From Phyllobacterium sophorae (GTDB lineage: Bacteria; Pseudomonadota; Alphaproteobacteria; Rhizobiales; Rhizobiaceae): 64,000 nt of DNA. The stretch covers positions 124,001 to 188,000 of the forward strand of contig NZ_PGGM01000005.1 in assembly GCF_003010965.1 (NCBI RefSeq), given 5' to 3'. Below are positions 27,070 through 36,513 of this stretch, piece after piece; within the stretch, counting starts at the first letter, position 1; every line of letters begins with the position of its first letter. The notes below the pieces were generated by a model. The model saw only the letters and a list, made by a program, of their open reading frames with translations. It searched no databases and was not told where the DNA came from. Made by a program: the position numbers and the translations under genes.

Positions 27070-27774
27070 ATGGCAATGAAACACGAATTGCACAGTTTCG
27101 CAGATGGTGATGCGTTGGCCGAGGCCTTGGCCGCGGCCATCGCCGGACGCCTCGCCGAAGCCTGCAATGCACGCGGTCAGGCTGTCCTCGCCGTGTCAGG
27201 GGGCACAACGCCGGCCCGCTTCTTCAAGGCGCTCTCGCACAAGAAGCTGCCCTGGGACCGCATAACGGTGACGCTGGTGGACGAGCGCTTCGTGCCGCCT
27301 TCCAGCGACCGCTCGAACCAGAAACTCGTCACCGGCACACTTCTGCAGAATGAAGCGGCCAAGGCGAAATTCGCCGGCCTCTACAATGACGCGCCGGATG
27401 CCGAGGAAGGTGCTAAAATAGCGGCTGAGGCAATTGCAAGGCTTGGACAGCCGTTCGATGCGGTCATTCTCGGCATGGGCGGCGACGGACATACTGCATC
27501 GTTCTTCCCCGGCGGCGACCGCCTCATCGATGCGATTTCGCCGGAGCAGCCGGCGCTTGTCCTGCCGATGCATGCCGGGGGCGCTGGCGAGCCACGACTG
27601 ACGCTGACGCTGCCGGTAATCGTCAAGGCGCGGTTCGTCGCGCTGCATATTGAAGGCGCTGCCAAGAAAGCTGTTCTCGAGGAAGCGCTCGGCGACGGCG
27701 AGACGGCGGATATGCCGATCCGCGCGGTGCTGCGGCATGAGCCGATCGCGCTTGAAATTTTCTGGGCGCCCTGA
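27070..27774 (+). CDS. pgl: 6-phosphogluconolactonase
   Basis: 234 residues, DevB/NagB-fold type. LAVSGGTTPARFFKALS and ILGMGGDGHTASFFPGG are the phosphate-binding and catalytic signatures; TLVDERFVPPSSDRSN is also conserved. It hydrolyses 6-phosphogluconolactone to 6-phosphogluconate. A second ATG 6 nt downstream (MKHELHSF) could be the start. It lies between zwf and edd, 67 bp before the latter. Confidence 0.95.
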   Translation: MAMKHELHSFADGDALAEALAAAIAGRLAEACNARGQAVLAVSGGTTPARFFKALSHKKLPWDRITVTLVDERFVPPSSDRSNQKLVTGTLLQNEAAKAKFAGLYNDAPDAEEGAKIAAEAIARLGQPFDAVILGMGGDGHTASFFPGGDRLIDAISPEQPALVLPMHAGGAGEPRLTLTLPVIVKARFVALHIEGAAKKAVLEEALGDGETADMPIRAVLRHEPIALEIFWAP

Positions 27775-27841
27775 AGCCTGGAGTGTGTGATCCATCCGGA
27801 CAGCTCCCAACGTCCGGATAGACGCCTAGAGGAGATGTAAG

Positions 27842-29665
27842 ATGACCGTCCTGCAACGGGTGAAAAGCATTACCCATCGCATCTGCGAACAGTCGAAGCC
27901 GACGCGCGATGTCTATCTCGACCATCTGCGCGAGGCGGCATCGCGCAAGCCCAAACGCTCGGCGCTAGCCTGCGCCAATCTCGCCCATGGATTTGCCGCC
28001 TGCAGCCCTTCCGACAAGGCGGCGCTGGCCGGCGACGTGGTGCCCAACCTTGGCATCATCACCTCGTATAATGACATGCTGTCGGCACACCAGCCGTTCG
28101 AGACCTATCCTCAACTGATCAAGGCAGCCGCCAAGGAAGCTGGCGGCGTAGCGCAGGTTGCGGGCGGTGTGCCAGCCATGTGCGATGGCGTGACCCAAGG
28201 GCAGCCGGGCATGGAGCTTTCCCTGTTCTCGCGCGACGTGATCGCCATGGCGACGGCCATCGGCCTGTCACATGACATGTTCGACGCTGCAGTCTATCTC
28301 GGTGTCTGCGACAAGATCGTGCCGGGGCTGACCATTGGCGCTTTGACCTTCGGTCACCTGCCGGCTGTATTCATTCCGGCAGGCCCGATGACCACCGGGT
28401 TGCCCAATGACGAGAAGGCGAAAACCCGCCAGCTCTATGCGGAAGGCAAGGTCGGCCGCGATGAACTGCTGGAATCCGAGTCCAAATCCTATCACGGCCC
28501 GGGCACCTGTACATTTTACGGCACAGCCAACTCCAACCAGATGCTGATGGAAATCATGGGCCTGCATATGCCGGGCTCCTCGTTCATCAACCCGGGCACC
28601 CCCTTGCGCGACGCACTGACTCGCGAGGCGGCAAAGCGCGCGCTCGCCATCACCGCACTCGGCAATGAATACACGCCTGTCGGCGAAATGATCGATGAAC
28701 GGACCATCGTCAATGGCGTTGTCGGCCTGCATGCCACTGGCGGCTCGACCAATCACACCATGCATCTTGTCGCCATGGCGGCCGCTGCAGGCATCAAACT
28801 GACCTGGCAGGACATATCCGACCTCTCCGATGTGGTACCGCTGCTGGCCCGCGTCTATCCGAACGGTCTTGCCGATGTGAACCATTTCCATGCGGCGGGC
28901 GGCATGGGCTACATCATCCGGGAGCTACTTGATGCCGGCCTGTTGCATGAAGACGTGAAGACCGTATGGGGTGGAACTGAGGGTCTGCGCGCCTATACGA
29001 TCGAACCGAAACTCGGCGAGAACGGGACCGTGGTGCGCGAACCGGTCGCTGCGGAAAGTGCCGACAAGAAGGTGCTTTCAACCTGCAAGCAGCCGTTCCA
29101 GGTTACCGGCGGCCTGAAAATGCTGAAAGGCAATCTCGGTACGGCGGTGATCAAGACATCGGCGGTCAAGGCGGACCGGCATATCATAGAAGCGCCGGCC
29201 ATCGTCTTCGACAGCCAGGCGGCGCTGCAGGATGCATTCAAGGCGGGTAAGCTCAATCGGGACTTTGTCGCGGTGGTGCGCTTTCAGGGACCCCGCGCCA
29301 ATGGCATGCCCGAACTGCACAAGCTGACCCCTGCGCTCGGCGTGCTGCAGGACCGCGGTCACATGGTGGCACTGGTCACGGACGGGCGCATGTCAGGCGC
29401 CTCCGGCAAGGTTCCGGCAGCGATCCACGTGACACCGGAAGCGCTCGATGGCGGCATCATCGGCAAGATCCGTGACGGCGATGTCGTCAGGCTCGATGCC
29501 GAGATCGGTACGCTCGACGTGCTGGAGGATCCTGAGGTTCTCGCAGCCCGCCCGACGCCGGAAGTGGATATCAGCCACAACAGCTATGGGATGGGGCGCG
29601 AACTTTTCGCGGCGTTCCGCAACGTGGTCGGCAAAGCCGAGAACGGGGCATCGGTTTTCGGGTGA
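27842..29665 (+). CDS. edd: Phosphogluconate dehydratase
   Basis: 607 residues with GAGGAGATGTAAG just upstream. Signatures of the IlvD/Edd iron-sulfur dehydratases: [20 protein letters not shown] with a cluster cysteine, [17 protein letters not shown] with the second, and [20 protein letters not shown] with the third. [20 protein letters not shown] closes the active site. It converts 6-phosphogluconate to KDPG. The KDPG aldolase gene (eda) is not in the window. Confidence 0.97.
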   Translation: MTVLQRVKSITHRICEQSKPTRDVYLDHLREAASRKPKRSALACANLAHGFAACSPSDKAALAGDVVPNLGIITSYNDMLSAHQPFETYPQLIKAAAKEAGGVAQVAGGVPAMCDGVTQGQPGMELSLFSRDVIAMATAIGLSHDMFDAAVYLGVCDKIVPGLTIGALTFGHLPAVFIPAGPMTTGLPNDEKAKTRQLYAEGKVGRDELLESESKSYHGPGTCTFYGTANSNQMLMEIMGLHMPGSSFINPGTPLRDALTREAAKRALAITALGNEYTPVGEMIDERTIVNGVVGLHATGGSTNHTMHLVAMAAAAGIKLTWQDISDLSDVVPLLARVYPNGLADVNHFHAAGGMGYIIRELLDAGLLHEDVKTVWGGTEGLRAYTIEPKLGENGTVVREPVAAESADKKVLSTCKQPFQVTGGLKMLKGNLGTAVIKTSAVKADRHIIEAPAIVFDSQAALQDAFKAGKLNRDFVAVVRFQGPRANGMPELHKLTPALGVLQDRGHMVALVTDGRMSGASGKVPAAIHVTPEALDGGIIGKIRDGDVVRLDAEIGTLDVLEDPEVLAARPTPEVDISHNSYGMGRELFAAFRNVVGKAENGASVFG

Positions 29666-29764
29666 TGGATTAGAGCGGTTTGCCCTCATATGGGATCATT
29701 CCGCCGGAGAGAGTTCGCGGACAATATCGAGGGATTTGGCGAGGCCAATGCCTTTCCATCGGTG

Positions 29765-29786
29765 CCGCGCCGGCAAACCGGCGCGG
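29765..29786 (+). terminator. Hairpin downstream of edd
   Basis: A perfect 9-bp G+C-rich stem (CCGCGCCGG with CCGGCGCGG, loop CAAA), 100 bp after the edd stop. It has only a weak T-rich tail (TGCTGGTTCT), so intrinsic termination is probable but not certain. Confidence 0.5.
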
Positions 29787-29832
29787 TGCTGGTTCTAGGC
29801 GGAAGGACGTGACGATCAGGACTTACCCCGGA

Positions 29833-30322
29833 TCACACGATCTGGATGGAACCGGCATGTGACGAAACGCAGGCCCTGAACGTGTCCACAGTGTACCCTT
29901 CCAGCTTTGTGCAGCCATTCCAATTATTGAGAACAACACCGCTTCCGTCCGAGGCCTGCAACACACCGTTCAACACATCCTGTGCGCTGCCATAAAAGGT
30001 TGCGGCTGAACTTCAGCACGTCATTGCCATTGACGAAATCGGTGATCGTGTCATCGCGGAAACCCCAGACATTTATCGTATCAAACATCCCAAAGGTCCC
30101 ATGGGATAGCCAGCCAAACTCGTAATACGCGCCCGGCGAACCGGGCTGCGACCATCCACTGGGCGTATCTGTGCTGATGCCGGGAAACAACACATTCGCG
30201 AGCCCCCTTATCCAGCCGGGGACATCAAGCAGATTCAGTTTCAGTGCAAGATTGACGTTCTGATACTGCGCATCTCCTCCTCGAAAATAACATTTGTCAA
30301 AATCAGGGCAACGACCAGCCAT
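29833..30322 (-). pseudogene. Frameshifted remnant of an RTX/T1SS-like protein C-terminus
   Basis: The minus strand codes for FDTINVWGFRDDTITDFVNG and NDVLKFSRN, then loses frame near 29994-30002. One frame over it continues TFYGSAQDVLNGVLQASDGS, GVVLNNWNGCTKLEGYTVDT and FRACVSSHAGSIQIV, ending TGA at 29833-29835. Together they resemble the C-terminal module of secreted RTX-type proteins (ITDF...GNDVL...). A single-base indel would restore the frame. The 5' part (from about 30322) has no clear start or signal, so the gene is probably also truncated. The lesion could be a sequencing error. Confidence 0.6.
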
Positions 30323-30323
30323 T

Positions 30324-30348
30324 GCCGGTTTGCAAAACGCAAACCGGC
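30324..30348. repeat. 10-bp perfect inverted repeat upstream of the pseudogene
   Basis: GCCGGTTTGC (30324-30333) and GCAAACCGGC (30339-30348) around AAAAC. There is no T-run on either strand. The rest of the 30323-30618 stretch is A+T-rich and shows no gene or other motif. Confidence 0.55.
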
Positions 30349-30618
30349 TCGTTCATCTGCGAATGGAAATTACGCGAACAGAAAAGCGCTCAGGCGTTAA
30401 TGGACGTCCCCACTCCTCCGGCTTCCCTCACAGCTCCTCCAAGCCAAACGTGAGTTCGAAAGCCGACAAACAATGCACATTGCCCAATATCTTGGCAAGA
30501 CATTGAATCTATTAGTATTTTTACCCGTTTTAGTTGAAAAAAATTGTATTGAGTTGCGTTTTGCGCAGATCGTGAGCAAAAAAACTGACGAAAAAATGCG
30601 CGGCTGGTCTTGGGCCTT

Positions 30619-31581
30619 TTAGTAGGTTGTGCGCCGCTCGTCCGAGGGAGAACGCCCGAACTGCGCCCGGTAACTTTGGGCGAAATAGGAATGCGACGTG
30701 AAGCCCGTTGCCAATGCGACATCGAGAATGGGGGAATGGGTCTGACGCAAAAGTTCGCGCGCGCGCTCCAGCCGCAGGCTCATGTAGTAACGGCCCGGTG
30801 TCATGTTGAGATGGCGCAGGAACAGACGCTCCACCTGCCGGACCGACAAGCCAACCGCCTTGGCGAGCCGCACCGCCGATTTCGGTTGTTCCAGATTGTC
30901 GGCCATGAGCTCGACGATCTTGCGCAGCTTTTCCGACTTGCCGGTAAGGTCGCGCTCCGGCCCGATGCGCTGGCGGTCGGTCTGCGAGCGGATGCGCTCA
31001 TGGTGAAACTGGTTCGCCACTTCATTGGCGAGTGCGGGGCTGAAATCCTGCTTTATGATTTCGAGCATCAGGTCGATCGACGTCGTGCCGCCAGCGCAGG
31101 TATAGCGCTTGCGGTCGATCTCGAAGACATTGCCGGTGCAATCGATCTGCGGAAACCGTTCCTGAAATCCGGCGCGGTTTTCCCAGTGGATGGTGCAGCG
31201 GTGACCCTCAAGCTGGCCGGCCTCGGCGAGAATGTAGCTGCCGATATTGAGACCGCCAAGCGATGCACCCCGGCGTCCGAGACTGCGCAGGGTCGCGATG
31301 ACTTTCGGCTTTTCTGCGAATTCGGTCGTCAACCCGGCACATATGAAGAAGATATCAGCCGAAGGAAGGTCTGCCAGCGCGTATTGTACGTTGATCTGCA
31401 AACCATTCGAAGCGGTCACTGCTGAGCCGCTGGCAGAAACGGTGATCCAGGAATAGAACGGCTGCTCCGACATGCGATTGGCGGTGCGCATGGTGTCGAT
31501 AGCCGCCGCGAGGCTGAACATCGGGAATCTGTCGACGAGCAGAAAGGCGAAGGTTCTGGTGGCTTTCAGAGCTTCAGGCAT
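30619..31581 (-). CDS. GlxA-family AraC-type regulator
   Basis: 320 residues. The N-terminal 190 residues are a DJ-1/PfpI-like (GATase1) domain (FLLVDRFPMFSLAAAIDTMR, FFICAGLTTEFAE, LGGLNIGSYILAEAGQL) and the C-terminal 100 residues are an AraC double helix-turn-helix (LAKAVGLSVRQVERLFLRHL, ILDVALATGFTSHSYFAQSY). Proteins of this build (GbdR, CdhR, SouR) control choline, carnitine, glycine betaine and sarcosine catabolism. The nearby orphan sarcosine-oxidase beta gene fits such a role. It is 24 bp downstream of folD on the same strand. Confidence 0.87.
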   Translation of the reverse strand: MPEALKATRTFAFLLVDRFPMFSLAAAIDTMRTANRMSEQPFYSWITVSASGSAVTASNGLQINVQYALADLPSADIFFICAGLTTEFAEKPKVIATLRSLGRRGASLGGLNIGSYILAEAGQLEGHRCTIHWENRAGFQERFPQIDCTGNVFEIDRKRYTCAGGTTSIDLMLEIIKQDFSPALANEVANQFHHERIRSQTDRQRIGPERDLTGKSEKLRKIVELMADNLEQPKSAVRLAKAVGLSVRQVERLFLRHLNMTPGRYYMSLRLERARELLRQTHSPILDVALATGFTSHSYFAQSYRAQFGRSPSDERRTTY

Positions 31582-31605
31582 GCGCTTTTCTAACCGGATT
31601 CCCCA

Positions 31606-32505
31606 TTAGAAGCGAGGCAGAGTCTTGCCTGCCGAGCGATAGGCAGCAACGAGCGTATTGGCCATGAGCATGGCAATCGTCATTGGCCCGACGCCGCCCG
31701 GAACCGGCGTGACGGCCGCGGCGACGGTGGATGCATCGGCAAAATCCACATCGCCGACGAGGCGCGTCTTGCCCTCACCCTTTTCCGGCGCAGGAATGCG
31801 ATTGATTCCCACATCAATGACAGTTGCGCCAGGTTTTACCCACTCGGCCTTGACCATTTGCGGCCTGCCGACCGCAGCAACCAGAATATCGGCATTGCGG
31901 CAGATGCTGGCGAGATCCTTGGTTTTACTGTGCGCGATAGTGACTGTCGCATTGTGTGCAAGCAACAAGTTGAACATCGGCTTGCCGACGATGTTGGAGC
32001 GGCCGATGACGACAGCATTGAGGCCGGAGAGATCGCGGCCGAGAATGCGTTCGATCAGAAGCATCGAGCCAGCCGGCGTGCAGGGCACGAATGCAGTTTC
32101 GATCTCACCCGTACCGAGCTTGCCAACATTGATGAAATGGAAGCCGTCGACATCCTTGTCCGGCGAGATCGTCTGGATGATGCGGCCTGAATCGATGTGT
32201 TTCGGCAAGGGCAACTGCACAAGAATGCCGTGGATCAGCGGATCGGCATTGAGCTTTTCAACGAGCGCGACCAGTTCGTTCTCGGAAGTCTCTTCCGACA
32301 AAGTATATTGGACGGAGTGAAAGCCGCATTCACGCGCCTTCCTGCCCTTTGACGCAACATAGACCTGACTGGCAGGGTCTTCGCCGACGATCACGACCGC
32401 AATGCCGGGAGTGATGCCGCTGGTTTCAATCAGGTCAGCGGCGGATGCCTTGACCTTCGAGACCACGTCCTCGGCAATCTCCTTGCCATTGATCGTCACT
32501 GCCAT
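31606..32505 (-). CDS. folD: Bifunctional methylenetetrahydrofolate dehydrogenase/cyclohydrolase
   Basis: 299 residues from ATG 32505, preceded by AGGAG; the frame is open further upstream but without homology. [16 protein letters not shown] contains the catalytic lysine, [13 protein letters not shown] and [15 protein letters not shown] are the two family signatures. The enzyme interconverts methylene-, methenyl- and formyl-tetrahydrofolate. Position beside a sarcosine-oxidase-type gene is meaningful because sarcosine demethylation yields methylene-THF. It is followed by the GlxA-type regulator. Confidence 0.96.
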   Translation of the reverse strand: MAVTINGKEIAEDVVSKVKASAADLIETSGITPGIAVVIVGEDPASQVYVASKGRKARECGFHSVQYTLSEETSENELVALVEKLNADPLIHGILVQLPLPKHIDSGRIIQTISPDKDVDGFHFINVGKLGTGEIETAFVPCTPAGSMLLIERILGRDLSGLNAVVIGRSNIVGKPMFNLLLAHNATVTIAHSKTKDLASICRNADILVAAVGRPQMVKAEWVKPGATVIDVGINRIPAPEKGEGKTRLVGDVDFADASTVAAAVTPVPGGVGPMTIAMLMANTLVAAYRSAGKTLPRF

Positions 32506-32720
32506 GTGCTGCTCCTGAAAATCAACCCTTGGGGGATCAATCAACATACTGTTGATTTTGCGGCCGAATAATACCGTCAAAACGGCGTTCACTGACGCAA
32601 TAGCGAAAGCGGTACTCAAGGGCAATGCGATGATGTGCCTCAACGATCGATCTTAGGGGCTTGGCGAAGGCAAAAAAGCCAAGCATGATCGATAAACTTC
32701 ATCCGAATCCGGAATCTCTC

Positions 32721-33974
32721 ATGCGTTATTCAGCTTTCAACCTTCTTAAGAACGCCCTCAACGGCAACAAGGACTGGAAGCCCGCCTGGCGCAAACCCGA
32801 ACCGAAACCATCCTATGATGTGGTGATCATAGGCGGCGGCCACGGCCTTGCCACTGCCTACTACCTCGCCAAGGAACATGGCATCCGCAATATAGCGGTG
32901 GTGGAAAAAGGCTGGCTCGGCTCCGGCAATATCGGCCGCAATACAACGGCGATCCGCTCGAACTATCTGCTGACCGAGAACCAGCACTTCTACGAAGCCT
33001 CGATGAAAATGTGGGAGACCTTGTCCCACGATCTCAACTATAATGTGATGTTCTCGCAGCGCGGCGTGGTCAATCTCGCTCACACCCTGCCCCAACTGGA
33101 CGTCTATGCGCGGCGTGGCAACCAGATGCGATTGAATGGCATCGACTGCGAGCTTATGAATCCGCAACAAATCAAGAAACTGATCCCCGGACTCGATATC
33201 AGCGATTCGGCACGCTTTCCCATTCTCGGGGGCCTGATGCAGCGCAGTGCCGGTACCGCGCGGCACGATGCCGTCGTCTGGGGTTATGCCCGCGCCGCCG
33301 ACCAGCGCGGCGTCGACATCATCGAGAATTGCGAAGTGACCAGCTTTTTGAAAGATGGCGATACTGTTACCGGAGTCATGACGACGCGCGGTCCAATAAA
33401 AGCGAAGAAGGTCGCGTGTGCTGTTGCAGGCCACACCAGCGAACTCATGCGCCGCGCGGGTATTGATCGCCTTCCGCTCGAATCGCATGTACTGCAGGCG
33501 TTCGTCTCCGAAGCGCTGAAGCCGGTCGTCGATACGGTGGCGACTTTTGGCGGTGGACACCTCTATTTCAGCCAGTCGGACAAGGGCGGCCTGGTCTTTG
33601 GCGGCGATATCGACGGCTACAATTCTTATGCCCAGCGCGGCAACCTGCCGGTCGTCGAGGATGTGATGAGCGAATTCGTCGCGCTCATTCCGGCACTGGC
33701 ACGCGTCAAGCTCCTGCGATCCTGGGGCGGCATCATGGATATGTCGATGGATGGCTCTCCGATCATCACCACCGGCCCATTGCCGGGCATGTATCTGAAT
33801 ACGGGCTGGTGCTATGGCGGATTCAAGGCGACGCCAATTTCAGGCAAATGCTTCGCCTGGACCATCGCCAAGGACGAGCCGCACCCGCTCTCCGCGCCGT
33901 TTACGCTGGACCGGTTCTACCGTGGTTATGTGATTGACGACAAGGGGCAAGGCCCAACGCCAAGGTTGCATTAG
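32721..33974 (+). CDS. soxB: Sarcosine oxidase beta-subunit-like FAD oxidoreductase (orphan)
   Basis: 417 residues from ATG 32721 (MRYSAFNLLKNALNGNKDWK), the typical SoxB length and start; ATG 32685 is an alternative. FAD contacts: DVVIIGGGHGLATAYYL near residue 35, then EKGWLGSGNIGRNTTAIRSN. The histidine in GTARHDAVVWGYAR matches the covalent-FMN site of heterotetrameric sarcosine oxidase. LRSWGGIMDMSMDGSPII and GWCYGGFKATP are also family-typical. Oddly the Rossmann loop reads GGGHG where SoxB proteins usually read GGGGHG. No soxD, soxA or soxG is adjacent, so subunit partners and real substrate are uncertain. Confidence 0.8.
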   Translation: MRYSAFNLLKNALNGNKDWKPAWRKPEPKPSYDVVIIGGGHGLATAYYLAKEHGIRNIAVVEKGWLGSGNIGRNTTAIRSNYLLTENQHFYEASMKMWETLSHDLNYNVMFSQRGVVNLAHTLPQLDVYARRGNQMRLNGIDCELMNPQQIKKLIPGLDISDSARFPILGGLMQRSAGTARHDAVVWGYARAADQRGVDIIENCEVTSFLKDGDTVTGVMTTRGPIKAKKVACAVAGHTSELMRRAGIDRLPLESHVLQAFVSEALKPVVDTVATFGGGHLYFSQSDKGGLVFGGDIDGYNSYAQRGNLPVVEDVMSEFVALIPALARVKLLRSWGGIMDMSMDGSPIITTGPLPGMYLNTGWCYGGFKATPISGKCFAWTIAKDEPHPLSAPFTLDRFYRGYVIDDKGQGPTPRLH

Positions 33975-34003
33975 GTCCACCGCGCGCCGTTATTCTTCCG
34001 CGA

Positions 34004-36238
34004 CTAACTGGCTTGCCGGTCAGCGCGAAGCCGCAGAACTTCGCGGATTTCGGCAATATCGGCCAGCATTTCCTCGATATTGGAATTGTCGTGATGCCGC
34101 GGCGTGAGCAAATCGGCATGAGCATACAAGAACTCGGCAACCGCGATCTGGTCGGCGACCGCTTGCGCTGCCACGCCGGCTTCAATCACGCCCAAGTCGG
34201 TCTCGTCCGAGAGAATGGCCCGAGTCTGCGCGCGTCTGATGGCAGCGCCGAGACGAGATTCCGACGATGCGGCCGGTGCAGGCTCTCCGCCTTCGGCATG
34301 CCCGGTGCGCTTGCCGCCGGAGGGTGGTGCCGGATCGACGGGGGCATCGTCTTCGGGATCAACGGGACGGTTGCCGGCGCGAAAGCTCTCGATCATGCCC
34401 AGCAGCACGGCGATGCCGAGACCCGTGAAGAGACCGCCCAGCAACCCGGCTATCGCCACGAGCTTGCGCGAGCCGCCAGTGCTTTCAAGTGCGGGACGCG
34501 CCGGCGAGATCACCCGTATGTTCGTGGTGTTCATGCCCTCGAGTTCGCCGGTCTCCTTGGCGCGCAGCAGGAACGCTTCATAGACTTCGCGCTTGGCGGT
34601 GACTTCCCGTTCGAGTTCGCGCAGCTGGACCATATCCTCGTTGGTGCTGGCCGTACGCGCCTTCAATTGTGCCAACCGCGCGGCCAGATCCTGCTCCTGC
34701 TGCACCGAGCGCTTGAGCTCGACCTGCACCGAAGAGGCAATCCGGTTGAGTTCATTGCGGATTTCGTTGCGGATGCCGTCGACTTGCGACTGCGCCTGGA
34801 TGAGCTGCGGATGGCGCGGCCCCAGTTTTGTGGCAAGACCGTCGGCTTGCTGTTTCAACGCGCCATATTGCGAGCGCAGCGCGACGATGACGCCTGAACG
34901 GAATTCCTCCGGTAGCGTATTGCCACCGCCAAGAACGCCTTCAACCGAGGCGCTGCGAATGGAGGCAGCCTGTGCATTGAGCCGGATCGTCTGGTTGCGT
35001 GCTGTCGTGAGCTCATCGTTGGTGCGGGAAATCTCATCGTCGCTGATCAGACGCCCTTGCACATCGACAAGATCATTGTCTGCCTTGTATTTCTGCACGG
35101 CATTTTCAGCCTCTTCGACGCCGGTGCGCAGATCGTTGAGGCGCGCGGTCAGGGATTCTGTTGCCTGGCGGGCGGTATCTGATTGAATATTGCCCTGCTC
35201 CTCGCGGAACACGTCGGATACCGTATTGGCGATGACGGCCGCTTTTTCCGGGTCGCGCGATTTGACGGTGATATTGAAGATGAAATTCTTGGTGCTGCGC
35301 TCGACCTCGAGATGATCATAGAGGTTGCGCAGGAGCAAGGTCTCCCGCGTCGTCGCGTCCGGGGTGCTGTCGGTTGAGAACAGGTCCCGTACAGAGGCGA
35401 GGATGCCTCTGTCGCTCAGATCACCGTTGAATTCCGGATCTTTGGCCAGACCTGTACGGTCGATCACCTTGGTCAGGACACTGCTCGACTGGATTACACG
35501 CAGCTGGCTTTCAGCAATGGCCAGAGAGGCGTCGACAGGAAGCTGGCTCGACGATATTTCCTTGTCTACGATCTTGAGGTCGCGCGGATCGACCAGCACC
35601 TCGACCGTCGATGCATAGAGCTTGGGCAACGTCATGGCATAGCCGGCGCCAAGCAGCGTGCCGAGGATCGTGGTTGCAACGATAAGCGACTTGGAACGGC
35701 CAACGCGATTGAGGACAACGCGCGGGTCGACAAGCGGCTTCCATTCGTCGCTTTGCACTTCGATCTGCCGTATTTCTGTCCGGCGGGGCTGCGGCCGGTC
35801 AACCGGCATTGGCGCGACAGGTTCGGGCGCGACAGGTTGGGCAATGGCCGGTATCTCCGCCGGTGTTGGGGCCGGTTCATCCGGCAATGGCGGAGGCGTT
35901 TGGCGCAGCGGTATGACATGTTCATCGGCATCAACGCGCCGGTTGAGTTCCGCCTTGATTGCCGCCATGTCCGCACGCATGCGGTCAATCGCTTCCTGCT
36001 CGGCTTCTTCGGGCGTCAGACCTTCAGAAAAAGCCGTCAGCGCAGGCTGGATTTCGCTGCCAGCAGCGAGACGCAAGGCGCGCATGCGATGATAATGGTC
36101 GAGACTGTCTTCGTTACGTACAGGCGTTGTAACGGGTTCGGGGTCGACATGCGTCTCCCCCGCTGGCCCCGGCTGACTGGCAAACGAGAGAAGCGAGCGC
36201 CGCGGCCGCTTTGGCATCTCGTTTTCACGATTACTCAT
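34004..36238 (-). CDS. Polysaccharide chain-length determinant (Wzz/GumC-like), no kinase domain
   Basis: 744 residues. A long, proline-rich cytoplasmic N-terminus (about 1-180) precedes the first membrane helix (LIVATTILGTLLGAGYAM). Then comes the Wzz domain, a long coiled-coil periplasmic region (about 330-560, with repeated RTNDELTTARNQTIRLNAQ-type heptads), and a second helix near 610 (LVAIAGLLGGLFTGLGIAVL). The cytoplasmic C-terminus of about 110 residues has no Walker motifs or tyrosine cluster, so the BY-kinase of ExoP is absent. It sets chain length or couples polymerisation to export. It is divergent from the flippase gene across 275 bp. Confidence 0.87.
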   Translation of the reverse strand: MSNRENEMPKRPRRSLLSFASQPGPAGETHVDPEPVTTPVRNEDSLDHYHRMRALRLAAGSEIQPALTAFSEGLTPEEAEQEAIDRMRADMAAIKAELNRRVDADEHVIPLRQTPPPLPDEPAPTPAEIPAIAQPVAPEPVAPMPVDRPQPRRTEIRQIEVQSDEWKPLVDPRVVLNRVGRSKSLIVATTILGTLLGAGYAMTLPKLYASTVEVLVDPRDLKIVDKEISSSQLPVDASLAIAESQLRVIQSSSVLTKVIDRTGLAKDPEFNGDLSDRGILASVRDLFSTDSTPDATTRETLLLRNLYDHLEVERSTKNFIFNITVKSRDPEKAAVIANTVSDVFREEQGNIQSDTARQATESLTARLNDLRTGVEEAENAVQKYKADNDLVDVQGRLISDDEISRTNDELTTARNQTIRLNAQAASIRSASVEGVLGGGNTLPEEFRSGVIVALRSQYGALKQQADGLATKLGPRHPQLIQAQSQVDGIRNEIRNELNRIASSVQVELKRSVQQEQDLAARLAQLKARTASTNEDMVQLRELEREVTAKREVYEAFLLRAKETGELEGMNTTNIRVISPARPALESTGGSRKLVAIAGLLGGLFTGLGIAVLLGMIESFRAGNRPVDPEDDAPVDPAPPSGGKRTGHAEGGEPAPAASSESRLGAAIRRAQTRAILSDETDLGVIEAGVAAQAVADQIAVAEFLYAHADLLTPRHHDNSNIEEMLADIAEIREVLRLRADRQAS

Positions 36239-36513
36239 CCGTACCTGAACTCCAAAACCGCTGCCTGGCCCGATTCAATAGCGGACCGAACGATCCACGG
36301 TTAATTCAACCTAAAGTTCTATGGAAAATAAATGGTTAATTGTCGGCACAGCAAGAACCAAAGCACTTGCGTGTTGAGCACCCTGCATATCACAGCTTGG
36401 AGTCGACAACACCAGCCGTTAAGCCTTTTCATATAGAAATCCGCAAAATTGATGTCTGATGCAAAAGGGCGGAACAGTCCAGTACTTCTGGCGTACTCCA
36501 ACAGGAAAAGAAA

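Noticed and set aside
34013-34897. 294-codon plus-strand frame opposite the Wzz-like gene
   Set aside because: Shadow of the coiled-coil region's codon bias; no coding features of its own.
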